64,000 nt of DNA from Microglena sp. YARC (taxonomy: Eukaryota > Chlorophyta > Chlorophyceae > Chlamydomonadales > Chlamydomonadaceae), in assembly GCA_022414725.1 (NCBI GenBank), contig CM039464.1:54873361-54937360 (forward strand). The letters are read 5' to 3'. Each line of letters begins with the position of its first letter. Within the stretch, counting starts at the first letter, position 1. The notes below the pieces were generated by a model. The model made no database searches. It saw only the letters and a program-made list of their open reading frames with translations, and had not been told where the DNA came from. The position numbers and the translations under genes were made by a program. Positions 44,061-55,995 of this stretch are shown here, piece by piece.

Positions 44061-44840
44061 TTCGATATGGACGCATATGCTTCGCTTCCTTCTTGGCCCT
44101 GGCATCCTGGTGATGAGGGTGAGCATGGTACCTTTGAGCTTGGCTTGGAAGGGTGATGATTGCCAAAAGGGGTGCAAAACAAAGTGCCGAAAGATCATAC
44201 TTGTTTTTTGTTATAATTGAAGTCCTATTGTTTGGGCTTCTTCTTAAGCCCTGGACATCAGGTGTCAGAGGGTGGCAACCAGTACTTTTATTTTGGCTTG
44301 AAGGGTGACGATTGGTAAAAGGATGCAAAGGATGCAAAGGGTGCAAAACAAGTTGTAGACAGACTACTATGTTTTTTATATGGGCAAGTCCTTTGCTATT
44401 GCTTCTTCTTAGCCTGGCATTCAGGTGTCAGAGGGTGAGAACGTAACTTTTATTTTGGGCTTGGAAGGGTGCAACGATTGTAAAGGAGTGCTAAAAGGGT
44501 ACAACAAAGGTGAAAAAAAATGTGCCGAAGACCCATACATAGTTTTTTGATATGACAGTCCTAATGCTTTGCTTCCTTCCTTGCCCTGCATCCTGGTGGA
44601 CTGAGGGTGAGCATTGGTACCCTTTTCTTTGGCTTGGAAGGTGCATGTTGGGTAAAAACGGGGCCAAAAGGGTGCCAAAAGGGTGTCATGTTGGGTTAAA
44701 AAGGGTGCAAAAAGGGTGCATGCAAAAAGCATTGCCGAAGACCCCATAAATAAATTCGAACATGGGCAGCCCTACTGCTTCACTTCCTTCTTGGCCCCTG
44801 GCATCCTGGTGACTGAGGGTGAGCATTACTAATTTGGGGG
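44060..44840 (+). repeat. Degenerate ~165-bp tandem repeat
   Basis: Five units share cttccttcttggccctggcatcctggtg...gagggtgagca and ggcttggaagggtg. They start near 44080, 44240, 44400, 44565 and 44780. A weaker relative lies at 55535-55575. Confidence 0.7.
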
Positions 44841-44944
44841 TCATTATTGTCACCTTTAATTTGGCTTGAAGTGTGCATTATTGGTTGGGACCGGTATCTC
44901 ATATGATGTAATCGAAGGCGAGTATTAGGATACATATGATATGC

Positions 44945-45170
44945 TGCCCCTGGCATCCCAGTGACAGAGGATGACAGAGTGACAGAGAGTGACAGGGATT
45001 GTAACAAGAGTGACAGAGAGTGACAGAAGAGTGACAGCCTGACAGAGTGACAGAGAGTGACAGAGTGACGCAGAGATTGACAGAGTATGATGGACAGAGT
45101 GAAGAGTGGACAGAGAGTGACAGAGGAGTGACAGGCGTGACAGGAGAGTGCAGAGTGACAGGAGGTGACC
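44945..45170 (+). repeat. GTGACAGA tandem repeat
   Basis: About 25 copies of gtgacaga with scattered indels. Confidence 0.85.
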
Positions 45171-45545
45171 AAAGGAAGAGGGCCTCTTTTGTTTTTACTC
45201 TTTTTGTTTTTTTGTTTTTTCGTTTTTTTGTTAGTGGGATTTGTGATGATGAATGATTGCATTTTAACCGGTGCCCTACTGGACTCAAAATGTGCCCGCA
45301 GCTTCACGGAGCCAAGGGGGACTTATGAACATCATGCCCAAAATATAATAAACAGAAAATTAAAGTTGTACTATGTCAATATGATGAGGATAGACGTAAC
45401 ATAAGGGGGGGGAATAAAATAAGAGAAGCCATAACCAGGCCATAATAAAATAAAATAAAAAGTGGCCATACTAATACAATAAAATAAAACATTACAAGAG
45501 GAATAATTAATTTGACGCTCATCGTTTTATGGCCCCAAATATAGT
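45171..45545. other. No gene recognised
   Basis: T-rich tract at 45185-45240 and AAAATAAAA-rich stretch at 45410-45490. Nothing coding. Confidence 0.5.
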
Positions 45546-46545
45546 GGTCTAGGGGGGAACATAGGCTAGGGGGCCATGCTATCATCGTACATGATAGCAC
45601 CCATGATCATGTCTATGATGGGTGGATAGGTGTGGATGCGGGTGTGGTCTAGGGGAGAACATAGGCTAGGGGGCCATGCTATCATCGTACATGATAGCAC
45701 CCATGATCATGTCTATGATGGGTGGATAGGTGTGGATGCGGGTGTGGTCTAGGGGAGAACATAGGCTAGGGGGCCATGCTATCATCGTACATGATAGCAC
45801 CCATGATCATGTCTATGATGGGTGGATAGGTGTGGATGCGGGTGTGGTCTAGGGGAGAACATAGGCTAGGGGGCCATGCTATCATCGTACATGATAGCAC
45901 CCATGATCATGTCTATGATGGGTGGATAGGTGTGGATGCGGGTGTGGTCTAGGGGAGAACATAGGCTAGGGGGCCACGCTATCATCGTACATGATAGCAC
46001 CCATGATCATGTCTACGATGGGTGGATAGGTGTGGATGCGGGTGTGGTCTAGGGGAGAACATAGGCTAGGGGGCCATGCTATCATCGTACATGATAGCAC
46101 CCATGATCATGTCTATGATGGGTGGATAGGTGTGGATGCGGGTGTGGTCTAGGGAGAACATAGGCTAGGGCCATGCTATCATCGTACATGATAGCACCCA
46201 TGATCATGTCTATGATGGGTGGATAGGTGTGGATGCGGGTGTGGTCTAGGGGAGAACATAGGCTAGGGGGCCATGCTATCATCGTACATGATAGCACCCA
46301 TGATCATGTCTATGATGGGTGGATAGGTGTGGATGCGGGTGTGGTCTAGGGGAGAACATAGGCTAGGGGCCATGCTATCATCGTACATGATAACCCATGA
46401 TCATGTCTAATGATGGGTGGATAGGTGTGGATGCGGGTGTGGTCTAGGGGAGAACATAGGCTAGGGGGCCATGCTATCATTGTACATGATAGAACCCATG
46501 ATCATGTCTATGATGGGTGGATAGGTGTGGATGTGGGTGTGGGGC
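45546..46545 (+). repeat. Strict 100-bp satellite, ten units, with internal hairpin
   Basis: The unit ggtctaggggagaacatagg...gtggatgcgggtgt recurs every 100 bases from 45546 (45646, 45746 and so on). Each unit contains gctatcat-cgtac-atgatagc, an 8-bp stem with a 5-base loop, followed by the palindrome catgatcatg. Units are nearly identical; small indels appear from about 46150 on. Open frames on both strands are by-products. Confidence 0.9.
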
Positions 46546-46737
46546 CAGTCCTTTTTGATACCCGCATTCTGGATCATATGTGTGTACGTTACAGTCCAGG
46601 AGTAGATGATAAATCATATGTTGATGAACTGATTGATCACATGTTTGGTGATAGGCGTATGTATGCTATTGATATTACATATAGAGGAGAGTGATGCTGG
46701 TGATGAGAGTGATGATGAGAGTGTGTATATATGTATG

Positions 46738-46845
46738 TATGTTACAGTCAGGAGTAGGCCAAATAGGCTTAAGGGACTTGCCTAAACCGTGATGGGAAGG
46801 GCTTTAAAAGAAAAAGCATGGATGAACTGATTGATCATATGTAGG
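46738..46845 (+). repeat. Dispersed repeat R1, partial copy
   Basis: gttacagtcaggagtaggccaaataggc, then ggaagggctttaaaagaaaaag, just after a tgtatgtatgt run. Confidence 0.55.
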
Positions 46846-47200
46846 GAACGGCAACTAATATAAGTTTGAAAAACTAACATTAACTAATATTTATATATTA
46901 TTACAGTGTCACAATAATATTAGTTTTTCAAATAAATTCGAAATTCTGTTGAGACGGCTCGTCCGACTAATATTATATAATACTATATAATATTATGTAT
47001 TCACTAATATTATATAACATAGCCGACCCCCAATCATATGTCTTGGCCGCTGGTTCTGTTGTTGCTGATATGGTCATGATCATGATGATTATTGCGGTGG
47101 TGGTGGTGATGATGCTGGTGCTGGTGGTGCTGGTGCTGGTGCTGGTGGTGATGGTGATGAGGAGGATGGTGGTGGTGGTGTGATGAGGAGAGAGGGGGGA
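46846..47200. repeat. AT-rich tract and GGT microsatellite
   Basis: TAATATTATATAATA sequence at 46860-47025 and GGTGGTGCTGGTGCTGG at 47095-47185. No gene. Confidence 0.7.
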
Positions 47201-47214
47201 AGGATATTAATAAA

Positions 47215-47250
47215 CCTGTCACAAAACAACAGTTGCAAACCCAGTGTGGT
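47215..47250 (+). repeat. Decoy acceptor of PAN-gene exon 1
   Basis: acaacagttgcaaacccag is matched at 47917-47936 (acaacaaattgcaaacccag), the acceptor of the PAN exon, about 690 bp downstream. Confidence 0.45.
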
Positions 47251-47489
47251 GGTGTCTGTGTGTGCATGTGTGTCATTTCCCTTGGAAATACGTCCATGCA
47301 TTCACTCAGCATTTGAACAGCGCTTCCAAAAAGGCGACTCGAGATGTCTAAGTACGGTATTCTTAGGTATTCTAAGATACTCCACACCAAGTTCAAGGTC
47401 AAATCCCGTTTCGATGATTGGCTCAATGGTAGAGCTCATTGTAAGCAGAAGGTATGGGGTATTCTGAGGTATTTTAAGATATTTCACAC

Positions 47490-47830
47490 TTACTATGTCT
47501 GCCTTGGTGACTTACTAGGTCTGCCAGGCGGTCACCATGGTGACTTACTATGTCTGCCATGGTGACTTACTAGGTTCTGCCATGGTGACTTACTATTCTG
47601 CCATGGGTGACTTACTAGGTCTGCCATGGTGACTTACTAGGTCTGCCATGGTGACTTACTAGGTCTGCCATGGTGACTTACTAGGTCTGCCATGGTGACT
47701 TACTAGGTCTGCATGGTGACTTACTAGGTCTGCCATGGTGACTTAACTAGTCTGCCATGGTGACTTACTAGGTCTGCCATGTGTGACGGACTAGGTCTGC
47801 CATCGGTGAGTCTGCCATGGTGACTGTCCC
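47490..47830 (+). repeat. 22-bp tandem repeat
   Basis: About fifteen copies of tctgccatggtgacttactagg with scattered indels. Confidence 0.9.
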
Positions 47831-47936
47831 AGGTGCGGCATGCGAGAGGGTCCCCTGACCACCACGCCCCTCCAAGCGTTATCTTTTTTTGTGGAAGGTA
47901 TAAAACTCAGTCCCGAACAACAAATTGCAAACCCAG

Positions 47937-48031
47937 GGAACCAAGTCACGAGGACGACCCGCAGTGCGGCGGAATGCTGGGATCAGTGCGAGGCCTTGGG
48001 AGAAGGGTGCGTTGCCTCCTCCTGGTTCTAT
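47937..48031 (+). CDS. PAN/Apple-type surface protein, exon P1
   Basis: Acceptor gcaaacccag, donor ttctat|gtgaat; phase 1 in, phase 0 out. It encodes NQVTRTTRSAAECWDQCEAL then EGCVASSWFY, with the Cys spacing (ECWDQC...GC) of PAN/Apple modules, which are disulphide-bonded extracellular domains that bind protein or carbohydrate. Earlier exons, including any signal peptide, are not identified. Confidence 0.5.
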
Positions 48032-48170
48032 GTGAATGACTCAGCCCCATCCCAGGCCGCCACATGGAACCTGATGAATCCGGGCATTCTCTTTCTCCAC
48101 AGTGGATGGCATGACCTGTCGGGTACTGGCCTGACCAGACCGCATTGGCACATGCGCTCTTTTCTCTCAG

Positions 48171-48237
48171 AGGTCTTTCTGCTCCCCGAAACGGCAAGCG
48201 TGCATTGAGCTCGCAGATCTGCAGGCCACAATTGCAG
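48171..48237 (+). CDS. PAN/Apple-type surface protein, exon P2
   Basis: Acceptor ttctctcag, donor attgcag|gtgggt; phase 0 in, phase 1 out. It encodes RSFCSPKRQACIELADLQAT. The phases link P1 to P3 without a stop. Diverged copies of this exon with their own donor or acceptor lie near 48305-48380 and 48655-48700. Confidence 0.45.
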
Positions 48238-48382
48238 GTGGGTGGGTGGGGAGAGGTGTGGGTGGTGTGGGTGGGCTGACGGACCGCATTGGCTTATGCG
48301 CTCTCTTCTCGGAAGTTTTCTGCTCCCCCGGAAACGGCAAGCCTGCCTTGAGCTCGCAGATCTGCAAGCACCAATTGCAGGT

Positions 48383-48413
<31 letters not shown>

Positions 48414-51400
48414 GGGTAGTTGCTGGTGGGTTGGTAGGTGGGAAGAGGTAGTTTGTGGCTGGTGAGGACAGTTGTGTGTGTGTGCCTTGAGCATGGCAGA
48501 TCTGCAGGCCACCGATTGCAGGTGGGTGGTGCGTGTGTGTGTCTGGGGGGTGGGGGTGGGGGGGGGGAGCTGATGAACCGGACATCTCTTTCTCCACGTT
48601 GGATGGCAATGACCCTTGTCGGGGACTGGACTGACGGACCGCATAGGCACCTGCGCTCTCTTCTCAGAGGTCTTGTGCTCCCCTGGAAACGGCAAGCGTG
48701 GACAACCATCAGCAATTAGCTGGCAGCGTGGACAACCATCAGCAATTAGCTGGAGCCGTGGGCGGTGAGTGTGCATTGCTGAACTGGCTGGGAACCAACT
48801 AGCCAACCAACCAACAACTATCAACAGTTATCTGGAGCCGTGGCGGTGAGTGCGTGTTGCACAAAATTGCTGACCTGGCTGGGAACAACCAACCAACCAA
48901 CCAATCAGCAGCTCATTCTCTGCAGCCGTGGCGGTGAGTTGCACTGCTGACCTGGCTGGGAAACCAACCAACCAACCAACCATCAGCAAGTTCTCTGGCA
49001 GCCGTAGCAGTGAGTGTTCACTGCTGAACCTGGCTGAGAAACCAACCAACCAACCATCAGCAGTTATTTGGGAGCCGTGGCGGTGAGAAAATTTGTGCAT
49101 TGTTAAACTGGCTGGGAAACCAACCAACCAAGGGCCAACAATCATCAGCAGTTATTTGGAAGCCATGGCGGTGAGAATAATTTTTGTGCATTGCTGAACT
49201 GGCTGTTGAAACAACCACCAACCAACCATCAGCAGTTATCTGGATCCGTGGCAGTGAGTGTGCATTGCTGAACTGGCTGGGAAACCAATAACCAACCAAC
49301 CAACCAACTGACCGACCAATCAACCAGGTGAGTGTGCAGTGCCGACTGGCTGGAAACCAACCAACCAACCAACCAACCAACTATCAACAGTTATCTGGAG
49401 CCGTGGCGGTGAGTGCGTGTGCACTGCTGACCTGGCTGGAAACCAACCAACCAACCAACCAACCATCAACAGTTCTCTGCGCCGTGGCGTGAGTGTGCAC
49501 TGCTGACCTGGCTGGGAAACCAACCAACCAACCTACCATCAGCAGTTCTCTGCAGCCGTGGCGGTGAGTGTGCACTGCTGACCTGGCTGGGAAACCAACC
49601 AACCAACCAACCATCAGCAGTTCTCTGCAGCCGTGGCGGTGAGTGTGCACTGCTGACCTGGCTGGGAAACCAACCCACCAACCATTAGCAGTTCTCTGCA
49701 GCCGTGGCGGTGAGTGTGCACTGCTGACCTGGCTAGGAAACCAACCAACCAACCAACCATCAGCAGTTATCTGCAGCCGTAGCAGTGAGTGTGCACTGCT
49801 GACCTGGCTGAGAAACCAACCAACCAACCAACCATCAGCAGTTATTTGGAGCCGTGGCGGTGAGTGTGCATTGTTAAACTGGCTGGGAAACCAACCAACC
49901 AACCAACCAATCATCAGCAGTTATTTGGAGCTGTGGCGGTGAGTGTGCATTGCTGAACTGGCTGTGAAACCAACCAACCAACTGACCAACCATCAGCAGT
50001 TTTCTGGAGCCGTGGCAGTGAGTGTGCATTGCTGAACTGGCTGGGAAACCAACTAACCAACCAACCAACCAACTGACCGACCAATCAACCAGGTGAGTGT
50101 GCAGTGCCGGACTGGCTGGGAAACCAACCAACCAACCAACCAACCAACTATCAACAGTTATCTGGAGCCGTGGCGGTGAGTGCGTGTGCACTGCTGACCT
50201 GGCTGGAAACCAACCAACCAACCAACCAACCATCAACAGTTCTCTGCAGCCGTGGCGGTGAGTGTGCACTGCTGACCTGGCTGGGAAACCAACCAACCAA
50301 CCTACCATCAGCAGTTCTCTGCAGCCGTGGCGGTGAGTGTGCACTGCTGACCTGGCTGGGAAACCAACCAACCAACCAACCATCAGCAGTTCTCTGCAGC
50401 CGTGGCGGTGAGTGTGCACTGCTGACCTGGCTGGGAAACCAACCGACCAACCATTAGCAGTTCTCTGCAGCCGTGGCGGTGAGTGTGCACTGCTGACCTG
50501 GCTAGGAAACCAACCAACAAACTAACCATCAGCAGTTATCTGCAGCCGTAGCAGTGAGTGTGCACTGCTGACCTGGCTGAGAAACCAACCAACCAACCAA
50601 CCATCAGCAGTTATTTGGAGCCGTGGCGGTGAGTGTGCATTGTTAAACTGGCTGGGAAACCAACCAACCAACCAACCAATCATCAGCAGTTATTTGGAGC
50701 CGTGGCGGTGAGTGTGCATTGCTGAACTGGCTGTGAAACCAACCAACCAACTAACCAACCATCAGCAGTTTTCTGGAGCCGTGGCAGTGAGTGTGCATTG
50801 CTGAACTGGCTGGGAAACCAACTAACCAACCAACCAACCAACCAACCAACTGACCGACCAATCAACCAGGTGAGTGTGCAGTGCCGGACTGGCTGGGAAA
50901 CCAACCAACCAACCAACCAACCAACTATCAACAGTTATCTGGAGCCGTGGCGGTGAGTGCGTGTGCACTGCTGACCTGGCTGGAAACCAACCAACCAACC
51001 AACCAACCATCAACAGTTCTCTGCAGCCGTGGCGGTGAGTGTGCACTGCTGACCTGGCTGGGAAACCAACCAACCAACTACCATCAGCAGTTCTCTGCAG
51101 CCGTGCGGTGAGTGTGCACTGCTGACCTGGCTGGGAAACCAACCAACCAACCAACCATCAGCAGTTCTCTGCAGCCGTGGCGGTGAGTGTGCACTGCTGA
51201 CCTGGCTGGGAAACCAACCGACCAACCATTAGCAGTTCTCTGCAGCCGTGGCGGTGAGTGTGCACTGCTGACCTGGCTAGGAAACCAACCAACCAACCAA
51301 CCATCAGCAGTTATCTGCAGCCGTAGCAGTGAGTGTGCACTGCTGACCTGGTTGAGAAACCAACCAACCAACCAACCATCAGCAGTTATTTGGAGCCGTG

Positions 51401-53957
51401 GCGGTGAGTGTGCATTGTTAAACTGGCTGGGAAACCAACCAACCAACCAACCAATCATCAGCAGTTATTTGGAGCCGTGGCGGTGAGTGTGCATTGCTGA
51501 ACTGGCTGTGAAACCAACCAACCAACTAACCAACCATCAGCAGTTTTCTGGAGCCGTGGCAGTGAGTGTGCATTGCTGAACTGGCTGGGAAACCAACTAA
51601 CCAACCAACCAACCAACCAACTGACCAACTGACCAACCAATCAACCAGGTGAGTGTGCAGTGCCGGACTGGCTGAGAAATCAACCAACCAACCAACCAAC
51701 CAACCAGGTGAGTATGCAGTGCTGGACTGGGCACCGCTATACTGCAACTTTCGAGCAGCTGCACTGGTTACTCCCATATTGCTGCCTCCATACTGAGGCA
51801 TCCCTAGGGTGATCAGTAGGTCAATTGTACAAACCCCACAACCCTTAGCTCTCTTAATTTGCACAAGGGAACATTTGTTGAAGTGCCAAGTCAACAAAAT
51901 TTGCCTAAGTCCTGTGCTGCTTTGCAGTGGAGACCCCCCTGGAGAGCAGGGGGGGGGGGGGGGGGGGGGGCCTCCAGCCATGCTGACGTCATTAAGGTCA
52001 CGTTCAAGACATAGCGGTGCTCTGCTTGACAGGCTGGGAAGTCCACAGCCAATCACCCAACCAACCAACCAACCAGGTGAGTGTGCAGTGCTGGACTGGC
52101 TGGGAAACCAACCATCCAACCAACCAACCAACCATCAGCAGTTCTCTGCAGCCGTGGCGGTGAGTGTGCACTGCTGACCTGGCTGGGAAACCAACCAACC
52201 AACCTACCAACCATCAGCAGTTCTCTGCAGCCGTGGCGGTGAGTGTGCACTGCTGACCTGGCTGGGAAACCAACCAACCAACCAACCATCAGCAGTTCTC
52301 TGCAGCCGTGGCGGTGAGTGTGCACTGCTGACCTGGCTGGGAAACCAACCAACCATCCAACCAACCATCAGCAGTTCTCTGCAGCCGTGGCGGTGAGTGT
52401 GCACTGCTGACCTGGCTGGGAAACCAACCGACCAACCATTAGCAGTTCTCTGCAGCCGTGGCGGTGAGTGTGCACTGCTGACCTGGCTGGGAAACCAACC
52501 AACCAACCAACCATCAGCAGTTATCTGCAGCCGTAGCAGTGAGTGTGCACTGCTGACCTGGCTGCGAAACCAGCCAACCAACCATCAGCAGTTATTTGGA
52601 GCCGTGGCGGTGAGTGTGCATTGTTAAACTGGCTGGGAACCAACCAACCAACCAACCAATCATCAGCAGTTATTTGGAGCCGTGGCGGTGAGTGTGCATT
52701 GCTGAACTGGCTGTGAAACCAACCAACCAACCAACCAACCATCAGCAGTTATCTGGAGCCGTGGCAGTGAGTGTGCATTGCTGAACTGGCTGGGAAACCA
52801 ACTAACCAACCAACCAACCAACTGACCGACCAATCAACCAGGTGAGTGTGCAGTGCCGGACTGGCTGGGAAACCAACCAACCAACCAACCAGGTGAGTAT
52901 GCAGTGCTGGACTGGGCACCGCTATACTGCAACTTTCGAGCAGCTGCACTGGTTACTCCCATATTGCTGCCTCCATACTGAGGCATCCCTAGGGTGATCA
53001 GTAGGTCAATTGTACAAACCCCACAACCCTTAGCTCTCTTAATTTGCACAAGGGAACATTTGCTGACGTGCCAAGTCAACAAAATTTGCCTCGTCCAAGT
53101 CCTGTGCTGCTTTGCAGTGGAGACCCCCCTGGAGAGCGGGGGGGGGGGGGGAGGGGGGGGAGCCCTCCAGCCATGCTGGCGTCATTAAGGTCTCGTTTAA
53201 GACATAGCGGTGCTCTGCTTGACAGGCTGGGAAATCAACAGCCAATCACCCAACCAACCAACCAGGTGAGTGTGCAGTGCTGGACTGGCTGGGAAACCAA
53301 CCATCCAACCAACCAACCAACCAACCATCCAACCATCCATCCAGGTGAGTGTGCAGTGCAGGAATGGCTGTAAAATCAGTAAACCAATCAACCGACCAAC
53401 CATCCAACCAACAAAAAAACGACCAGCTAACCATCCAACCAACCATCCGACCAGGTGAGTGGACAGTGCTGGACTGGCTGGGAAAGTAACAAGCCAATCA
53501 ACCGACCAACCATAGAACCAACAAATAAATCAAACAACTAACCAACCAACCATCTGACCAACCAACCAGGTGAGTGTGCAGTGCTGGACTGGCTGGGAAA
53601 GCAACAAGCCAATCAACCGACCAACCATAGAACCAACAAATAAATCAAACAACTAACCAGCCAACCATCTGACCAACCAACCAGATGAGTGTGCAGTGCT
53701 GGACTGGTTGAGAAACGAACGAACCGATCAACCGAGCAACCATCCAACCAACAAACAAACCGACCAACTAACCAACCAACCATCTGACCAACCAACCAGG
53801 TGAGAGTGCAGTGCTGGACTGGACTGGCCGGGAAACCAACAACCCAATCAGCCGACCAACCGTCCAACCAACCAACAAACCGACCAACTAACCAACCAAC
53901 CAACAAACAAACAAACCAACCAGGTGAGTGTGCAGTGCTGGACTGGCTGGGAAACAG
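48238..53957 (+). repeat. 5.7-kb satellite intron of the PAN gene, roughly sixty 80-bp units
   Basis: After two diverged copies of exon P2 (to 48710), the intron is made of ~80-bp units: atcagcagttctctgcagccgtggcg|gtgagtgtgcactgctgacctggctgggaaac then (CAAC)n. Each has a gtgagt and a ctggctgggaaac end that resembles the true intron end (ctggctgggaaacag). Units form ~770-bp higher-order blocks: gaccaatcaaccaggtgag recurs near 49315, 50080, 50852 and 52830. A 310-bp unrelated insert (gggcaccgctatactgcaac...) occurs twice, at 51728-52030 and 52915-53232. Confidence 0.85.
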
Positions 53958-55303
53958 GCGTTGACATCGCGACGAGCCCCTTCCAAGCCTCCCAAGCGCT
54001 TTCCGCACTCGATTGCCACAGCCGATGCCGGCTGCTGAGCTCATGTGACCTCTCAGTTTACTCCGTGCTGGACGTGCTCAACGGCACCTGCTACCAGCGC
54101 TCCTACAGCAGCCTAACAGCACTGCAGCAGCTGCCAGTGCCTCGGACGGATGCTGTGGTGTGCGCGGACAAGAGCGAAGTTGTGAGCTCCATCTCCAACA
54201 GCACAGCGCAGGCTGTGCTTGGGAAATATGACATGGAGTCCGGCGTGAAGTTCGTCGGAGAAATTCTGGAGGTCGGCACAAAGAAGTCGCCTGCGGCATG
54301 TGCTGCTGAGTGTGGCCTGAGTGAAAACTGCACCGGATTCACATATATTGAAGTGCCTGCTGATACCTGGGTGACTGGGTCCCAGGAGGAGCGCCCTCAA
54401 CAATGCATTATTTTTGGGGACATACATTACAAACAGAATGGGACATCCGCCCTTGCTAACATGCCCGACGGGAAACTGGGTCAGTGGAATTTTTATGCTG
54501 AACAAGAGTACGTTCAGATGGCCAAGGCGCAGTCGGGTATCAAGAAGCAGGCAGTAGTTACAGTCCGCCAATTCAATACGATTTTTGACATGGACTACGC
54601 AGCTCTTATGGGCAACACAGAAACGTTCAAAGAAGGTGTAAAGGCTGCTATGCTGCAGAGCCTAGGGGACAGGGCTGACGTGGAGGTCGTCTCAGTGGTG
54701 GCGGGCTCTGTGGTAGCTACTGCCCAGGCTAGCTTTGCCGGAGCCAGCGATGTTGAGGTTGATACACTCCTCTCCACAACGCCCATCAACTTCCCGCAAG
54801 CTTTCAAGCAGCTCTACAATGTCAACGGCGAGCCCTCAATCTTTGTCAAGGACGCCAGCGGCAGGGCGACAACCTTACCCACATCAACAGGTGGTGCAGC
54901 TGGTGTAGCAACACCGCCATTAGACAGGTTAGGTGAAGCACCACCACTAGTACCACCAGCACCACCACTAGTACCACCAGCACCACCACTAGTACCACCA
55001 GCACCACCACTAGTACCACCAGCACCACCACTAGTACCACCAGCACCACCACTAGTACCACCAGCACCACCACCAGCACCACCACTAGTACCACCAGCAC
55101 CACCACTAGTACCACCAGCACCACCAGCACGACCAGTATCACTTTATGTGGGGGACTTCTCGTTGGGGGATGATGGGGATGACTTTCCTGTGGTCGCTGT
55201 CGCTGCTGGAGTCGGTGGAGGCGTGCTGGTCTTGGTCCTAGCTGGCGTGGCCTGGTGCTGGTACAGCCGGAGAAACACAGCCGTTGCACCTAGCAAAGTT
55301 TAA
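53958..55303 (+). CDS. PAN/Apple-type surface protein, terminal exon P3
   Basis: Acceptor gggaaacag, phase 1 in, 448 codons to TAA at 55301. In order: a Cys-rich module (LDCHSRCRLLSSCDLS, NGTCYQRS); a second PAN-like module starting SGVKFVGEILEV with CAAECGLSENCTGF and QQCIIFGDI; a region from about residue 200 (VVTVRQFNTIFDMDYA, VEVVSVVAGSVVATAQASF) that resembles SEA-like stretches of membrane mucins (inference only); a PPAPPLV stalk; then VVAVAAGVGGGVLVLVLAGV, a transmembrane helix, and a short basic tail (WYSRRN). Several N-x-S/T sites (NGT, NST, NCT) fit secretion. A type I cell-surface adhesion or receptor protein is likely; the ligand is unknown. Confidence 0.75.
54948..55134 (+). repeat. 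Coding 21-bp minisatellite (PPAPPLV stalk)
   Basis: ctagtaccaccagcaccacca repeated about nine times in frame, with one shortened variant (ccaccagcacca). It encodes a Pro-rich stalk between the extracellular modules and the membrane helix. Confidence 0.9.
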
Positions 55304-55336
55304 GCAATGTGACCCGGTAGTGGTATGTATGTATGT

Positions 55337-55500
55337 ATGTATGTTCAGGGGTAGGCCAAATAGGCTAAAGGGACTTGCCCAACCGTATATATAGGAAGGG
55401 CTTAAAAAGAACAAGCACTGATGAACTGAGCCCCAAACAATCGTTTAACCGACGGGGTCCCTGAGTTCGTGCTACAGTGATAATTTAATTTTACAATAAG
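55337..55500 (+). repeat. Dispersed repeat R1, full copy
   Basis: Preceded by (TATG)n; ggggtaggccaaataggctaa to ttcgtgctacagtgataat. Same extent as the copy at 31833. Confidence 0.65.
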
Positions 55501-55569
55501 TGCAGCGGGGGACACCTAGCCACCACAAATGTGGGGGTCATCGGCACCCTTTTATTTGGCTTGATAGGG

Positions 55570-55775
55570 TGTATATTTGACAAGTTCTATGCAGCATCGC
55601 AAGCGAAGCTAAATATTGGCGGAGAGTGTTCGCAAAGGAACGACAGGTGGCAACGGAAGCGAGTTAGTTACAAGACCATTGGCGGGCGAGTCAGGCTTCG
55701 TCTCGGTCAGAAGCACGGACAAATGGGTAACCCTGGGGGCTCCCGCCCCCTTGAAGAGGGGGCTCCGCTAAGTTT
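55570..55775 (+). repeat. Dispersed repeat R2, copy 4
   Basis: Starts ttggcggagagtgttcgc, contains gcgagttagttacaagacc and gtcaggcttcgtctcgg, and ends gaagagggggctccgc. The longest recognisable copy. Confidence 0.55.
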
Positions 55776-55789
55776 AAGTTTGGCTTGAA

Positions 55790-55995
55790 AGAGTGGTAAA
55801 GTACAGTATTGTACGGTGTAATTAAGGGTCTTAAAGGGTGTAAAATAAAGGGTGCAGAACAGAGGGGTGCGGAATGGAAGGGTGCAATGGATCGATGGAA
55901 GGGTGTTCATCGATTGAAGGAAGGGGGTCAATTGCAGGAAAGAAGGGTGCCAATTGAATGATACAAGGGTGCCATTTGGAGGAAATTTGATTGTC
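55790..55995 (+). repeat. GAAGGGTGC-type short repeats
   Basis: Imperfect aagggtgc(aa/gg) units, possibly part of the ~165-bp repeat family at 44060-44840. Confidence 0.5.

Noticed and set aside
47340..47480. Possible permuted tRNA gene (D-arm-like ggctcaatggtagagctc after a gtcaaatcccg block)
   Set aside because: The D-arm stem pairs, but no acceptor or T stem can be formed in either normal or permuted order.
47853..47885. A fourth SINE copy
   Set aside because: Only ~30 bases resemble the tail (accacgcccctccaagcgttatc), with no head or body, so it was not listed as an element.
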